This document shows positions 50,283 through 63,129 of a stretch of DNA of 64,000 bases, in pieces. Under the pieces are notes generated by a model, which had not been told where the DNA came from, made no database searches, and saw only the letters and a program-made list of their open reading frames with translations. Numbering within the stretch: the first letter of the stretch is position 1; each line of letters opens with the position of its first letter. The DNA lies in the NCBI GenBank assembly GCA_963693365.1, contig CAVNZM010000003.1:7192001-7256000 (forward strand), written 5' to 3'. Both the position numbers and the translations under genes were made by a program. The stretch comes from Amoebidium appalachense. Its lineage: Eukaryota; Ichthyosporea.

Positions 50283-50857
50283 GTCCCCTCCCCCTCCCCT
50301 CTCCTCCTTCCCCCAGCCCTGCAGTCCTCGAAAAGGTTTTTGCTGATTTTTTCTTTTGTTTCTTTCTTTTTTTCTTTTTTTCTCTGTTATATATTTATTT
50401 ATTTATTTATTTATTTTTGTGGGGGGAGTGGGGGGGGGGGGGGGGGGGGGTTGATTCGTGCGGCACCTAAAAAATAATGTCCTTTACCCTGTGCTCTTCT
50501 TAGTCCTCCTGTCCGCTCCTTCCCCCCACCCCCTCCCCCCTCCCCCCTCCCAACCGCACCCCCCACCTCAACTTGCCTCAACCCGCCTTTTGCCCTTGCC
50601 CACACTCGCCAACCCACACCACCACACCATATTGTTGGCCGCCCTTCTCCTCCACTCAATCCCTCTAGGGCATCACTCTAAGCCCATACTCTCCTATTTT
50701 CTTCTTGTGTTTCTTTGCCGTGGACTTATCTCTCCCTCCTTCCAGCACTGTTCTACGGGGGGTTTGCACTGCTGCCGTGGCTGTGGTGTGTCAACTGGCT
50801 GTGGTTTGGCCTGGATGCCTACCGCACACAGAACAGGGAGCTGAGGAGATGTGAGTC

Positions 50858-50917
<60 letters not shown>

Positions 50918-51960
50918 ACAAACACAAACACACACACACACACACACGCCTCCCTACCACCACCATCACACTTCCACCCTAACACGCCAACTACGATTTA
51001 TATAAGAATGTTTCTGTTTCGTGCACGCTCCAATTTTTTATCAGCAAAGCAGAGGGCTGCCGGGTGGTGTGTATGGGGTGGGGGGAGGGGGTTTGACATT
51101 GGAGGGGGGAGGGGGGGGGGGGGGGGGTGTTTGCATGTGAAACAAGAGGGAAGGTGGCATGGGTGCGCACCTAGGGGCGGTTGTTTCAGTTAGTGCACTT
51201 TTCTGTGTGTTGATTGGCGGTGAGTGGGTGGTGGGGATGGCTGCAGCACCGGCGGCAATGCTGATGGTGGTGGTGTTGTTTTTTTTTTTTGTTTTTTTTG
51301 TTTTTTTTGGGGGGGGGGGGGGAGGGGGGGGGGTTGTTAGTGGGGTATGACTGAGAGGGTAAACCTTTTGCGCTGGTTGGTGTGTTAACCTGTCATGCAC
51401 AAACGGGACAATGTGCACCCACACAAGCCTGTCTACAACCCCCCTCCCCTCCCCCCCTCCTCGTGACTTATGCTCTACTTCTCTGCTTGTGTTGGTTTTT
51501 TTTTTTTTGTCTTCTTGCAGCTATTATTGTTCTTTGGTTCACAAAACCAGACCATTATGAGTGTTGTCAGGGGTCTTACACCTCCTCCCTCCGTCACCAA
51601 ACACTCAGAAAAAGACACACACGGCACCACTCCCACCGCCTTTACCCCCCCCCCCCACCCCCTTCTTCCCACCGTCTCCACACATTGATAATCCCCCGAA
51701 GCTACAACATGAATGTTTTGCTTACTGCGTGTTCATTTTGCCTCTCTGTCTTGTTTTCCGTTTTGAATCTGTTTCAACTCCACTATATGAACTAGTCTGA
51801 CCCTTCCCCCCGATTCACAGATGTGATCGGGTCGTTTATTGGCAGCATGGTGTGGGTGTGTCTCCTGGCGGCATGGTGCATAGTCTACAGCAACCAGAGG
51901 GTGGCATGGGGGGCTACGGGGGATGACCTATCATTGGTCATACCAAAGGGCAGGCCCTGA
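49715..51960 (+). CDS. PSENEN: Gamma-secretase subunit PEN-2
   Basis: This small membrane protein completes and activates the presenilin gamma-secretase complex. Exon 2 (50746-50850) encodes FYGGFALLPWLWCVNWLWFG, matching the PEN-2 first hydrophobic region and its GGFAFLP motif. Exon 3 (51821-51960) encodes SFIGSMVWVCLLAAWCIVY and ends WGATGDDLSLVIPKGRP and a stop, matching the conserved C-terminal D-Y-L-S-F motif needed for complex assembly (here DDLSLVIP). Exon 1 (49715 to about 49770) encodes MALSRNSMEFKLDTSKKN, like the animal N-terminus. Exons 2 and 3 are in phase. Exon 1 joined at the nearest GT leaves the frame off by one base, so its 3' edge is unresolved or a tiny exon is missing. 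About 100 residues, as in animals (101). Divergent with RIOX1. Confidence 0.88.
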
Positions 51961-54997
<3,037 letters not shown>

Positions 54998-55256
54998 GAG
55001 AAGTACCCTAAAATTCCAGAAATTTCTAAAATTCCAAAATACGGTGGAATAAGAGTAGAGAAGAGGAGAGAGAAGAAAAGCCCAAGTCCTGCCCCGGGTC
55101 CTCTCTTCGGTGTAGTTGTTATGTAATATTATTATTCAAGTTACCTCTCCTTGTTAAGAGGACGAAAGCTTCAAATAAGAGTAGAGTAGAAACTCTTATT
55201 CCGCCGTATTTTAGAAATTTCTGGATTTTTAGAAATTTATGGTACTTCTCATGTTG
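54998..55256. repeat. Imperfect inverted repeat with 65-bp arms
   Basis: The left arm (about 54998-55055, AACATGAGAAGTACC to GGAATAAGAGT) is the reverse complement, with a few mismatches, of the right arm (about 55193-55256, ACTCTTATTCCGCCGTATTT to TTCTCATGTT). About 135 bp lie between. It sits at the left edge of the mitochondrial-like insert and could be a foldback element or a mitochondrial hairpin. Confidence 0.75.
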
Positions 55257-55340
55257 GAAACAATATTTCTGGTGCTCGATACAATTTCTCCCCGTCAAAC
55301 CATATTAAATAAGTATCTATTAATATAAGATAGTAGGATT

Positions 55341-56000
55341 TTAGTACTTTCTTAACATGATTGATAAAGAAGGTAACACAGTAGAATGAGAGAGAGGAGC
55401 TTGAGTCTTGTAAATACAGAAGTTTAATAAGACGAATATAATAGAAAGCAGAGATAACAGAAGAGAGAACACCAAGGATGGCAAGTAAATAGAAGTGAAG
55501 AGTATGAAAACATAAGTTTGAATAACAGCTACAGCTAATTCTGAACCTGACATACCAAAGATTAGGCTAATGCAGATAAGATACTAGCTAAAGAGAATAA
55601 TCCTCCAGTTGCTAACATTGTTCAAATGAATCCGCTTAAGATAGTTAATAAAAGATGACGTGCTGAAATGTTGGCAGCAAGACGAACACCTAATGAGATT
55701 GCTCTAACTGAATAATTTAGTAATTCAATTATTACTAATAAAGGAGCAAGAACCATTGGAGCTCCTTGTGGCATGAACATGCTTAAGAAGTTACTAATGC
55801 TAAAGCAACACTGTTGTGAGCAGTAGCACTAAAATTTTAAGGAATCATTCCCATTAAGTTTAAATCTACAGTATATGTGAATAAAGTAAAGATAAATGGA
55901 AAATAAGCATTAACTTTTTCTCCGATGTTATCCTAAATTAGTCCATAAACAGTCTCGTATAAGTATTCTAGTTGGTACTATGGGGCCCTCTTGGTTAATA
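55341..56000 (-). pseudogene. atp6: Decayed mitochondrial ATP synthase subunit 6
   Basis: Reading leftwards, segments of subunit a of the mitochondrial ATP synthase are recognisable: FPFIFTLFTY, LNLMGMIP, FMPQGAPMVLAPLLVIIELL, the highly conserved region with SLGVRLAANISARHLLL that contains the essential Arg, and SELAVAVIQTYVFILFTSIY. One TGA falls where Trp is expected (FI-W-TMLATGG), consistent with the mitochondrial code. The pieces are separated by in-frame TAG and TAA codons and at least two frameshifts, and the 3' end runs on past the normal terminus. AT content is far above the surroundings. It is best read as a nuclear copy of mitochondrial DNA. RNA editing of a genuine mitochondrial gene is a less likely alternative. 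Confidence 0.82.
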
Positions 56001-56031
56001 GCGGGTAGCCTAGACTTGATAAGTTCTTACT

Positions 56032-56106
56032 ACTTTAACAGTACGAACTTGAATCCACAATCTTCTGTTTATAAGACAGATGCTTTACTATTAGGCTCAG
56101 TATACT
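56032..56106 (-). pseudogene. tRNA-like fragment, UAU anticodon loop
   Basis: On the minus strand a perfect 5-bp anticodon stem (TCTGT/ACAGA) encloses the loop CTTATAA, giving an Ile-type UAU anticodon, with a plausible D-arm upstream. The T-arm does not pair: GTGG is followed by TTCAAGTTCGTAC, a segment that also recurs beside the neighbouring fragments. It is part of the mitochondrial-like insert. Confidence 0.55.
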
Positions 56107-56170
56107 AGCAATCATTTTTATTTACTAACCTAAATATTTTGGTTAAGAGCTACTAGTAGGACTTGAAAAG

Positions 56171-56290
56171 TTCTTACTACTTTAACAGTGCGAACTTGAA
56201 AAGTTAGGATTACTTTAACAATCCTAACTTGAACCCACATTCTTCGGTTTACAAGACAGATGCTTCACCATTAAGCTACACTAGCCATAT
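56171..56290 (-). pseudogene. tRNA-like fragment, UGU anticodon loop
   Basis: The minus strand has GGCTAGTGTAGCTTAATGGT as acceptor and D-arm and a loop CTTGTAA (Thr-type UGU), with one mismatch in the anticodon stem (TCTGT/ACCGA). The 3' part contains the repeated GTTCAAGTT and GTTAAAGTAGTAAGAAC segments. Unpaired arms suggest decay. Confidence 0.5.
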
Positions 56291-56317
56291 ATAAGTTGAT
56301 AGTAGGACTTGAAAAGC

Positions 56318-56400
56318 TCTTACTAATTTAACAGTACGAACTTGAACCTACAACCTATTGATCCGTAGTCAACTATTCTATCCAATTGAACATGATATCA
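56318..56400 (-). pseudogene. tRNA-like fragment, ACG anticodon loop
   Basis: The minus strand has an anticodon stem GTTGA/TCAAT around the loop CTACGGA, an Arg-type ACG anticodon, with a D-arm-like TTCAATTGGATAGAA. The T-arm again ends in the non-pairing TTCAAGTTCGTAC seen in the neighbours. Confidence 0.5.
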
Positions 56401-56414
56401 ACTATCATCTTACT

Positions 56415-56455
56415 GCACCATAGTGGAATCGAACCACTATTATTGACATGATCAT
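56415..56455 (-). pseudogene. 3' half of a tRNA
   Basis: A perfect T-arm (AGTGG, TTCGATT, CCACT) is followed by an acceptor-like 3' strand on the minus strand. No matching 5' half is visible: the mitochondrial rRNA fragment on the opposite strand begins right next to it, suggesting a rearranged insert. Confidence 0.5.
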
Positions 56456-56458
56456 GGA

Positions 56459-56735
56459 AATCAAGGTGGAAAAAGGCTGACAAAGATCTGTGCCAGCAGT
56501 CGCGGGAATACAGGCAGCTAAAATCTATCACAGTAGAATAGGTGTAAAGGGTGCGTAGACGGTTAATGAATCACGAACAGCAAATGAAAGATTCTGGGCT
56601 CGTAGAGTATTGACTAGAGTTAGAAAGAAGATAATGGAATTTCCAGTGTAGGGATAAAATCTGTTAATATTGGAAGGAACACCGAAGGCGAAGGCAATTA
56701 TCTGGTTCTACACTGACGTTGAGGCACGAAGGCGA
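56459..56735 (+). pseudogene. rns: Mitochondrial small-subunit rRNA fragment
   Basis: The conserved 530-loop (GTGCCAGCAGTCGCGGGAAT) is followed by GGTGTAAAGGGTGCGTAGACGG, GGAATTTCCAGTGTAGGGAT and GGAAGGAACACCGAAGGCGA, in the order of bacterial-type 16S positions of about 500-750. Both ends are cut: nothing like the 5' domain precedes it and the sequence turns into a purine-rich GAAGAAAGAAG run after about 56735. It is a partial copy, not a functional rRNA gene. Confidence 0.88.
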
Positions 56736-56912
56736 GAAGAAAGAAGAGAGAAAGAAGAAAGTTGGAGTAATAAAGTGTGAATGGAGAAAGCGGAAGAAAC
56801 AAGTTGAATAAAGAAAGGATGAAATCAGTGGAAATACTAGTGTGCTAAAATTGAAATGAAACTTACGCATCATTTCAGTAATACACTATGGACTATGTCT
56901 TCATCCACACCA

Positions 56913-56958
<46 letters not shown>

Positions 56959-57178
56959 CCACAGCACACACACACACACATGCCACAGCACACACACACA
57001 CACAAACGCCACACATACACACACACACACATACACACACAACACAAACAAACACAGACACATACACACTCGCGCACTTGTCAAGCACGCACGCACGCGC
57101 GCGCACACGCACATACACACACATCAACACACACATAAACATAGACACACACGGGAACACACACACACACCAACACAA

Positions 57179-57357
57179 GAAAAGCCCCCCCCCCCCAAAA
57201 AAAAAAAAATAAATAAAAATAAAAATAAAATAAAATAAAATAAAATAAAATAAAATAAAATAAATAAAAATTGAAAATTTTTTTTTACACGAACACAGCG
57301 CAGCTGCCTAATGTATCACACCAGAACACAGCCCCCCTCCCCCCTCCCCCCTCCCCC

Positions 57358-57388
<31 letters not shown>

Positions 57389-57489
57389 AAATAAATAAAT
57401 AAAAAATAAACCTATATGGACACGCACAGTGCAAACATGGACACACACGGAACACACACACACACACCAACACAAACAAAGCCCTCCCC

Positions 57490-57520
<31 letters not shown>

Positions 57521-57640
57521 AAAATAAAAATAAAAAATAAACAAGAACACAGCGCAGCCACTTATTGTATCACACCAGAGACACAACCCCCCCCCCCCCC
57601 CCCCCAAAAAAAAAAAAAAAAAAAAAAAAACCTATATGGA
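57179..57640. repeat. Repeated poly-C/poly-A cassettes
   Basis: Four C-tract/A-tract blocks alternate with partial copies of two short sequences: CACAGCGCAGC to GTATCACACCAGA (two copies) and CCTATATGGACACGCA with ACACACGGAACACACACA (two or more copies). A larger unit containing C-then-A homopolymers has been tandemly copied. Confidence 0.8.
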
Positions 57641-57698
57641 CACGCAGTGACACCTTCACGCCCAGTTGAATCGGTATCGCACGCACACACAAACAACA

Positions 57699-58100
<402 letters not shown>

Positions 58101-58654
58101 AATTTTTATTTTATCACGTTTGCCCAGCGATGCGGCAGCCTCGCTATATGGGGTTTGAGAGAAAATTACCTTCGCACACGTAGCAGAGTCTGCACTTAAC
58201 ACAAGTAGAGTGTATAGTCGTTGCACACACACACACGGAGGTGATCAGTCTCTATATGGGTGCAATATACTACCTACTAAGTGTGTACTTATATTAATCG
58301 GGCTGCATGCACTATCACCTAAGTATCACACAAGTGTTCACACGGTGCTGGAGAGTCTGTGTAACAGTCACTCATCAATATAACTCCCGGTTTATTATGG
58401 ATTTGTGGCGGTGTTTACATACTCCGCGGGGGAGCACAACACGGTTGTGCTCTCTAGAAAATACATCGGGTAGAGCACACAGCTAACCGAGCCCTAGTCC
58501 GATCCAGACGGGACTGCAGGCGGTGCGCTCCGAGCCAATCAAACGGCAGTGAGCTATCCAGCTACCTCTCCAGCTATTACCCGTAGGGGGCCCCCCGGCA
58601 GATTCGGCCTTCTTCCACAACCGGGCCGTTTGGTTGGCTGGCGCGGGGCCGGGG

Positions 58655-58745
58655 TTACGTAAGGCGGTGGGGTCGGGGGAGGCCAGACCACGATATGGAG
58701 GTTTGGGGGGAGGCCTGCGCAGGGCCTTACGTAAGCCTTACGTAA
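58655..58745. promoter_or_regulatory. Three TTACGTAA palindromes
   Basis: TTACGTAA occurs at 58655-58662, 58727-58734 and 58738-58745, each within a CCTTACGTAAG or GTTACGTAAGGCGG context. This is the consensus for PAR-type and C/EBP-like bZIP dimers. They lie about 320-410 bp upstream of a TATA box. Confidence 0.45.
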
Positions 58746-59063
58746 GGCGGTCAGGCGGGGGCGGGCGCTAGGTAGAGCACGATACGGAAGGCGTGGGTCT
58801 GGGGAGGTTTATGTGGCGAATCGGGCTGCGCGGTTGTGAAACTTGCGCTAATGACGTCGTCAGTAGGGAACCAGTCAGATTCTTCGGTCGTGGAAGTTGC
58901 AGAAGTGGCCTCGTGAGCCGTGATAGTGAACCAGTCGGAGGGCCCGGTTGTGAAAGTTAGCTAATGAGCGTTAATTACACCTGTAGCTTGCACAACCGGG
59001 CGATACCATTGGGTAGTGGTTTGAAGTTTTATGATTGGATAAAAACCATTCAATCCTTTTGGC

Positions 59064-59075
59064 GGGTATATATAA
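59064..59075 (+). promoter_or_regulatory. TATA box upstream of a small ORF
   Basis: GGTATATATAAA lies about 70 bp before the ATG at 59136, so transcription would begin near 59095. CCAAT-like ATTGG (about 59035) is just upstream. Confidence 0.4.
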
Positions 59076-59135
59076 ACGTAGATCTGGGGGTAGTATATAA
59101 TGCAGCAACACGATATTTGACGCTCAGTTTTTATA

Positions 59136-59294
59136 ATGCCGCCGAAGCGAAGCAGAGCAAAGCAGAAGAAAGTTGTACAGCCTCCTTGTGGTACTAGTGA
59201 ATATGCAGTTGCGAGCATAAGCCTGAACATAACCAATGCGGGTGGGAATGTGCGATACCATTTGGTAGGCCTTTTGAATGAAATGGTTGGGTAG
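59136..59294 (+). CDS. Small basic protein, 52 residues, hypothetical
   Basis: The first ATG after the TATA box at 59064 opens a 52-codon frame. It begins MPPKRSRAKQKKVVQPP, a lysine/arginine-rich N-terminus like a nuclear signal, then a neutral segment ending HLVGLLNEMVG. I do not recognise it. A GT within CCTTGTGGTACTAGTG could also be a donor, making this the first exon of a longer gene. The call rests only on the promoter position and non-repetitive composition. Confidence 0.3.
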   Translation: MPPKRSRAKQKKVVQPPCGTSEYAVASISLNITNAGGNVRYHLVGLLNEMVG

Positions 59295-59330
59295 GAATCA
59301 CGGTATTTGTCTTAGCGGCTAGTGGAGAGG

Positions 59331-59340
59331 TATAAAAAGG
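59331..59340 (+). promoter_or_regulatory. Second TATA-like box
   Basis: AGGTATAAAAAGGG at about 59329-59342 is a strong TATA-like sequence. The transcript would start near 59365, but no convincing long frame follows; the 63-codon frame at 59719 has no recognised similarity. Confidence 0.3.
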
Positions 59341-60576
59341 GTGAACACGATATCGTCGATCACTTTGTGACGCAGCGCGGTGTGGAGCAGGGTACTCAGA
59401 AGAAAGCTGTCTGGAGCGAGCCTTTTTCTTGTTAGTACTGCATAACAGTCAAACTCGAGTGTGGATATCTTTGAACACGAGTAGGAGGTTTTCTCTTTGT
59501 CGAAGTACTGTTTGTTGTTTTTTTGACAAATAGTATGTTAAGATAGTCGCAGAAGTTCTTTCTTTTTACAATTTTTTTATTGCGGACTGCGGCTCAGAGG
59601 AGCTGTCAATGTTAGGCACCTCATAGAATTATGGTCGGATCATTTTTCGAAGCTTGGTGAACATGAATTATTGGCGGCAACTGATCTGAGTGCGAGGTGA
59701 TGGCGCTTCAAGCTGAGATTGGTCAGGGCCGGAATCGGATCCCTGACAGGTGCATTGTGGGTCGAAAGACGTAGGGCTACCTTTCGTAAAAACGGTTTTT
59801 TGCAGTTTCCTTATATGGCTAATCGGATCGAACCGGATTCGATCTGGACCAATCATAAATACCCCTTGGCAGAGTTTCTCGTTACGACACGTAGGGCTAC
59901 CTTTCCGTAACTGCTCATCACAAGATCGCAATCGGATTGCGGAGCGCATATTCACACTCGCTAAACAAGCAGATAGACAACGAACTAGCACTAGTAGAAT
60001 GTACTTAGTAATAATAATAGTGATATTGGTGTTGTATATTCCAACAGGGTCAACGTTTTCTCTATGCCACAGTGTGAAGTCTGGGATCTATCGGCCACCA
60101 CGGTGCCGCACAATCAATATTATTGCATACGCGTAAAAGAAGAAAGGGAAGGGATTAAACAAAGTGGATTCATGAGCAGTTTGTAGTGAGTGAAGGCAGA
60201 GGTTGAAGAAGGGGGGATGTGGGGAGCTCCAGATAGTGAAAGAAGACGAAGGGGGAAGGGTGGAGGGGGATCCGGAATGGGAAGCGGAGGGAGGGAGGTA
60301 GGAAGAATGGGCAGCCCCCGGTGGAGGGCGGGGGGCGTCGGGGGGGCGGGAGGCGGAAGGGTGGGGGGAGAGGGGGAGGCGAGGGGGGGGGGGGGAGGGG
60401 GGAAGGAGGAGGGAACGGATACCGAAGTCAAGGGCATAGTAACATGTGTACAAGCTGAGTAACGTTAAAATAGATAGGCATCATGATATATGGACACAAG
60501 GTTCATTGTCTTTGCAATATAAGTTTAATTTTCATTCTGTAGCACTACTGTGGCACCCCACTGCACTGCATGTGGC

Positions 60577-61397
60577 CTAGGCTGCTACCAATGCGCCGTC
60601 CTCTGCAGCAACCTCCCCCACCTCTGCAATCTCTGGTGCCTCCTCCTCCATGCCATCAACGACCTCATCACCCCCCGCCTTCCTGCCCACCCAGTCCTTT
60701 GCCCTGCTGCCGATGGCGCTGGCCCTCTCTGCCACCGCACTGACCGCACTGTCCACGGTGCTAGCCACAGACCGGAACGCACTGCCAATGCCGTCGATGA
60801 GCCCGTCACTGTTGCGCCTCTCGTGTGCGTGCACGTGCGTGACATCATCATTGAAGGTTGCATGCACACTCCTACGCTTAATGCCGTGCCTGGCTGCCCA
60901 GTCGCGGCTGGCTGCCAAGATGGCTTGCGGGTCCACATCAAGGGGACCGCCAGAGTAGTATTCCCCTATGTCATCAAAGGGGTTGCTGCGCCTGGTGTAC
61001 ACGTGGCACTGCGCATGCCCGGTGGAGGATGCACGGGCATGGGGGGCCGCGATGGGATTTCGAGCCAGGGCAGCCACGGCGACGACGGAGGTGCACGTGT
61101 AATGGCATATGGCTCGCAGCTCCTTCCGCGTAAAGGCGGAGACACGGAGGGTGTAGGCGGAGGGGGGGAGGCGGAGTGTCTGGTCGCATGTGGCAGCACA
61201 CAGGGGCTGAAGCCGACCCTCTGCTTCACACACCTGCACGCAGACAGATACTGCGTTTGCTCGACCGAGGTAGGCCACAGACTGGCAGGAGTCAGTGCAG
61301 GGCGTGGTGGGCGGGGTGGTGGTTGCGTGTGGTGCTGTGGGTGGACTACCAGCAGCGGCACACAGAGGCGGCCAGACAGGGATGTGAGAGTCGCCAT
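60577..61397 (-). CDS. Unknown protein, 250 residues, two exons
   Basis: Proposed exons 61350-61397 and 60577-61281, joined in phase 0 across a 68-nt GT-AG intron. The ATG at 61397 is the first after a TATA box on the minus strand. The N-terminus (MATLTSLSGRLCVPLL, then SVAYLGRANAVSVCVQVCEA) is Cys-containing and mildly hydrophobic, perhaps a targeting sequence. The middle has NPFDDIGEYYSGGPLDVDPQ, and a helical region (FRSVASTVDSAVSAVAERAS) suggests an amphipathic helix. The C-terminus is acidic (EEEAPEIAEVGEVAAEDG). I recognise no family. The second exon alone is a 235-codon open frame with GC-rich codon use, which supports coding; the first exon is less certain. Confidence 0.6.
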
Positions 61398-62599
61398 CGT
61401 GAACGTTTTTGTGGTAGCTCTGTCTGAGTATTGGTGTTTTGTTCGTCTGATCATATTTCTGCTTTTATATACTTTTCATGAGGTTCGCTGGAATCTCTCA
61501 GCCTGTCTCAGGGCACTGTCAACCAATCAAACGTGGCTCATGGAGTTCACCGGAAGATCGACAAGATCGTTTGATTACGATTGGCTTAAACCAATATTAC
61601 CAGATTCCCGAAGTGAACCCGGGCCATAGATGCTTACAATATACTGCAGGGCCCAAGAAAAACGGTCACATGCCGCTGTACTTCATAAAAAATATAAATA
61701 TACACAAATCTGTGGAAGCACAAACACTGAACTACCATCTTTATGAGAAGATTTAGCTCAAATAGTATACCCAAATCATGCATGACAACTGGCGAAGACA
61801 AATGCTACTGTGACAATCAACTAATCAAATAGGACTACGTTTCGTGCTAGCCAATCGAACGGCAACATGTATCCCCCTAACCTAGCTCTTGAAGTTGCGA
61901 CCCCTTTTCCTAAAAGTTTCATAAAACCGAAATATATATCGGCATATGTTTCCTCTGGAGTTGTTTCAATTTCAATAAAAAAGGGCCATTTATGGCTATA
62001 TATAAAGTTATGCTGTATTAGGTGGATTCATACCTTGGATTAATAGGGTTTATATTACATGTAACCTCTGACTCTGTTCTGTATAATTTTAGAAATAGGC
62101 GAACTGTGAAAATGTGTGATATGAGGAGACAAAAGGAGGGCGCCACGGGGCTGCGTGCTGGCTGCGCGTTTGCGTTTTTGCACATCACCTTGCCGAACGA
62201 GGGGTACAACGAAGAAGGGTAGGTTTTAGACTAAGAAGTTGTTGGCTTAAAAAAAAAGTGTCGAGGATCCGTAAGTTACTATTGAGGATTTGGGGGGTGT
62301 TGGCCGGCGGTGTGCTGGTTGGACAGTGTAGGTTGAAGAGCACACACACCAGCTGAAGCTTGAACAGTAATAAGGGCAGATCTACTCATGAAGGGAAACA
62401 CACTTGGACACGTTGTGGGTTGAGCGTGAAGAGAGGATGGGCGGGTTGAGAATTGAGAGGGGGATGCGGTTGTTGAGGGAGTTGGCCGACAAGTATTCAA
62501 TTGCGTGTGCGTTAGGAAGCTATTTACACATCCATAAGGGGCTGGAACTGAGGTGGCTGATGTTGGGCTGGGACGCAGATACGACAGGGTGAGGAGAAA
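61398..62599. promoter_or_regulatory. Divergent spacer upstream of ARFGAP1
   Basis: Holds the TATA box of the minus-strand gene, CCAAT boxes (for example about 61522), and a plus-strand TATA (TATATATAAAG at about 61996-62006). Between that TATA and ARFGAP1 lie two short frames, 62112-62222 and about 62392-62592; the latter ends just seven bases before the ARFGAP1 start. Confidence 0.45.
61462..61472 (-). promoter_or_regulatory. TATA box of the 250-residue gene
   Basis: GTATATAAAAG on the minus strand lies about 65 bp before the ATG at 61397. It excludes the in-frame-looking ATG at 61454, which overlaps the TATA region. Confidence 0.5.
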
Positions 62600-62710
62600 A
62601 TGGCGAGTGCAGAGGCCAGAGCGCTGCTGAACTCGCTGTACCCACAGCACGGCAACAATGTAGGTTGCTGGTGGAGGGAATGCAGGTGTCCAGGCACCCG
62701 GGTGGAGTGT

Positions 62711-62742
<32 letters not shown>

Positions 62743-63040
62743 GGGGAGGGGGAGGAAAGCCATCAGAAGTCAGCCTCACCCAAACACACACGTGCTTGCA
62801 CAAACATTTACAACCATGCGTTGTCTTGCACATGCACCGCCCGCTCTCCCCCCCCCCCCCCCCCCCCCTCCCCTTCTCCCCCTCCCACACACACACACAC
62901 ACACACGCCCCTTCCATATGCACGGGCGCACACACACAAAGATAGAGAGACACATACTTCACTTTTGAACAAGCACAAGATACACGCTCTCACACACATG
63001 TTGGCACGCTCACGTGTGCCGACACGCACACACATACACA

Positions 63041-63129
<89 letters not shown>

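Larger units (their letters stand above)
58101..60576. promoter_or_regulatory. Promoter-rich unique region
   Basis: Unique sequence, rich in transcription-factor-like sites and free of long microsatellites until about 60230. It includes a TTACGTAA cluster, several CCAAT-type boxes, two TATA boxes (59064, 59331), a CArG-like CCTTATATGG at 59809-59818 and two copies of CGTAGGGCTACCTTTC (about 59769 and 59885). A G/purine-rich tract covers 60235-60420. Apart from one small frame (59136-59294) no gene is recognised. Confidence 0.45.

Noticed and set aside
56664-56873. 69-residue minus-strand frame
   Set aside because: Antisense to the mitochondrial rRNA fragment and a purine-rich run.
60550-61629. 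359-residue plus-strand frame
   Set aside because: Antisense to the 235-codon minus-strand exon, which has a TATA box and start; likely a shadow frame from GC-rich codons.
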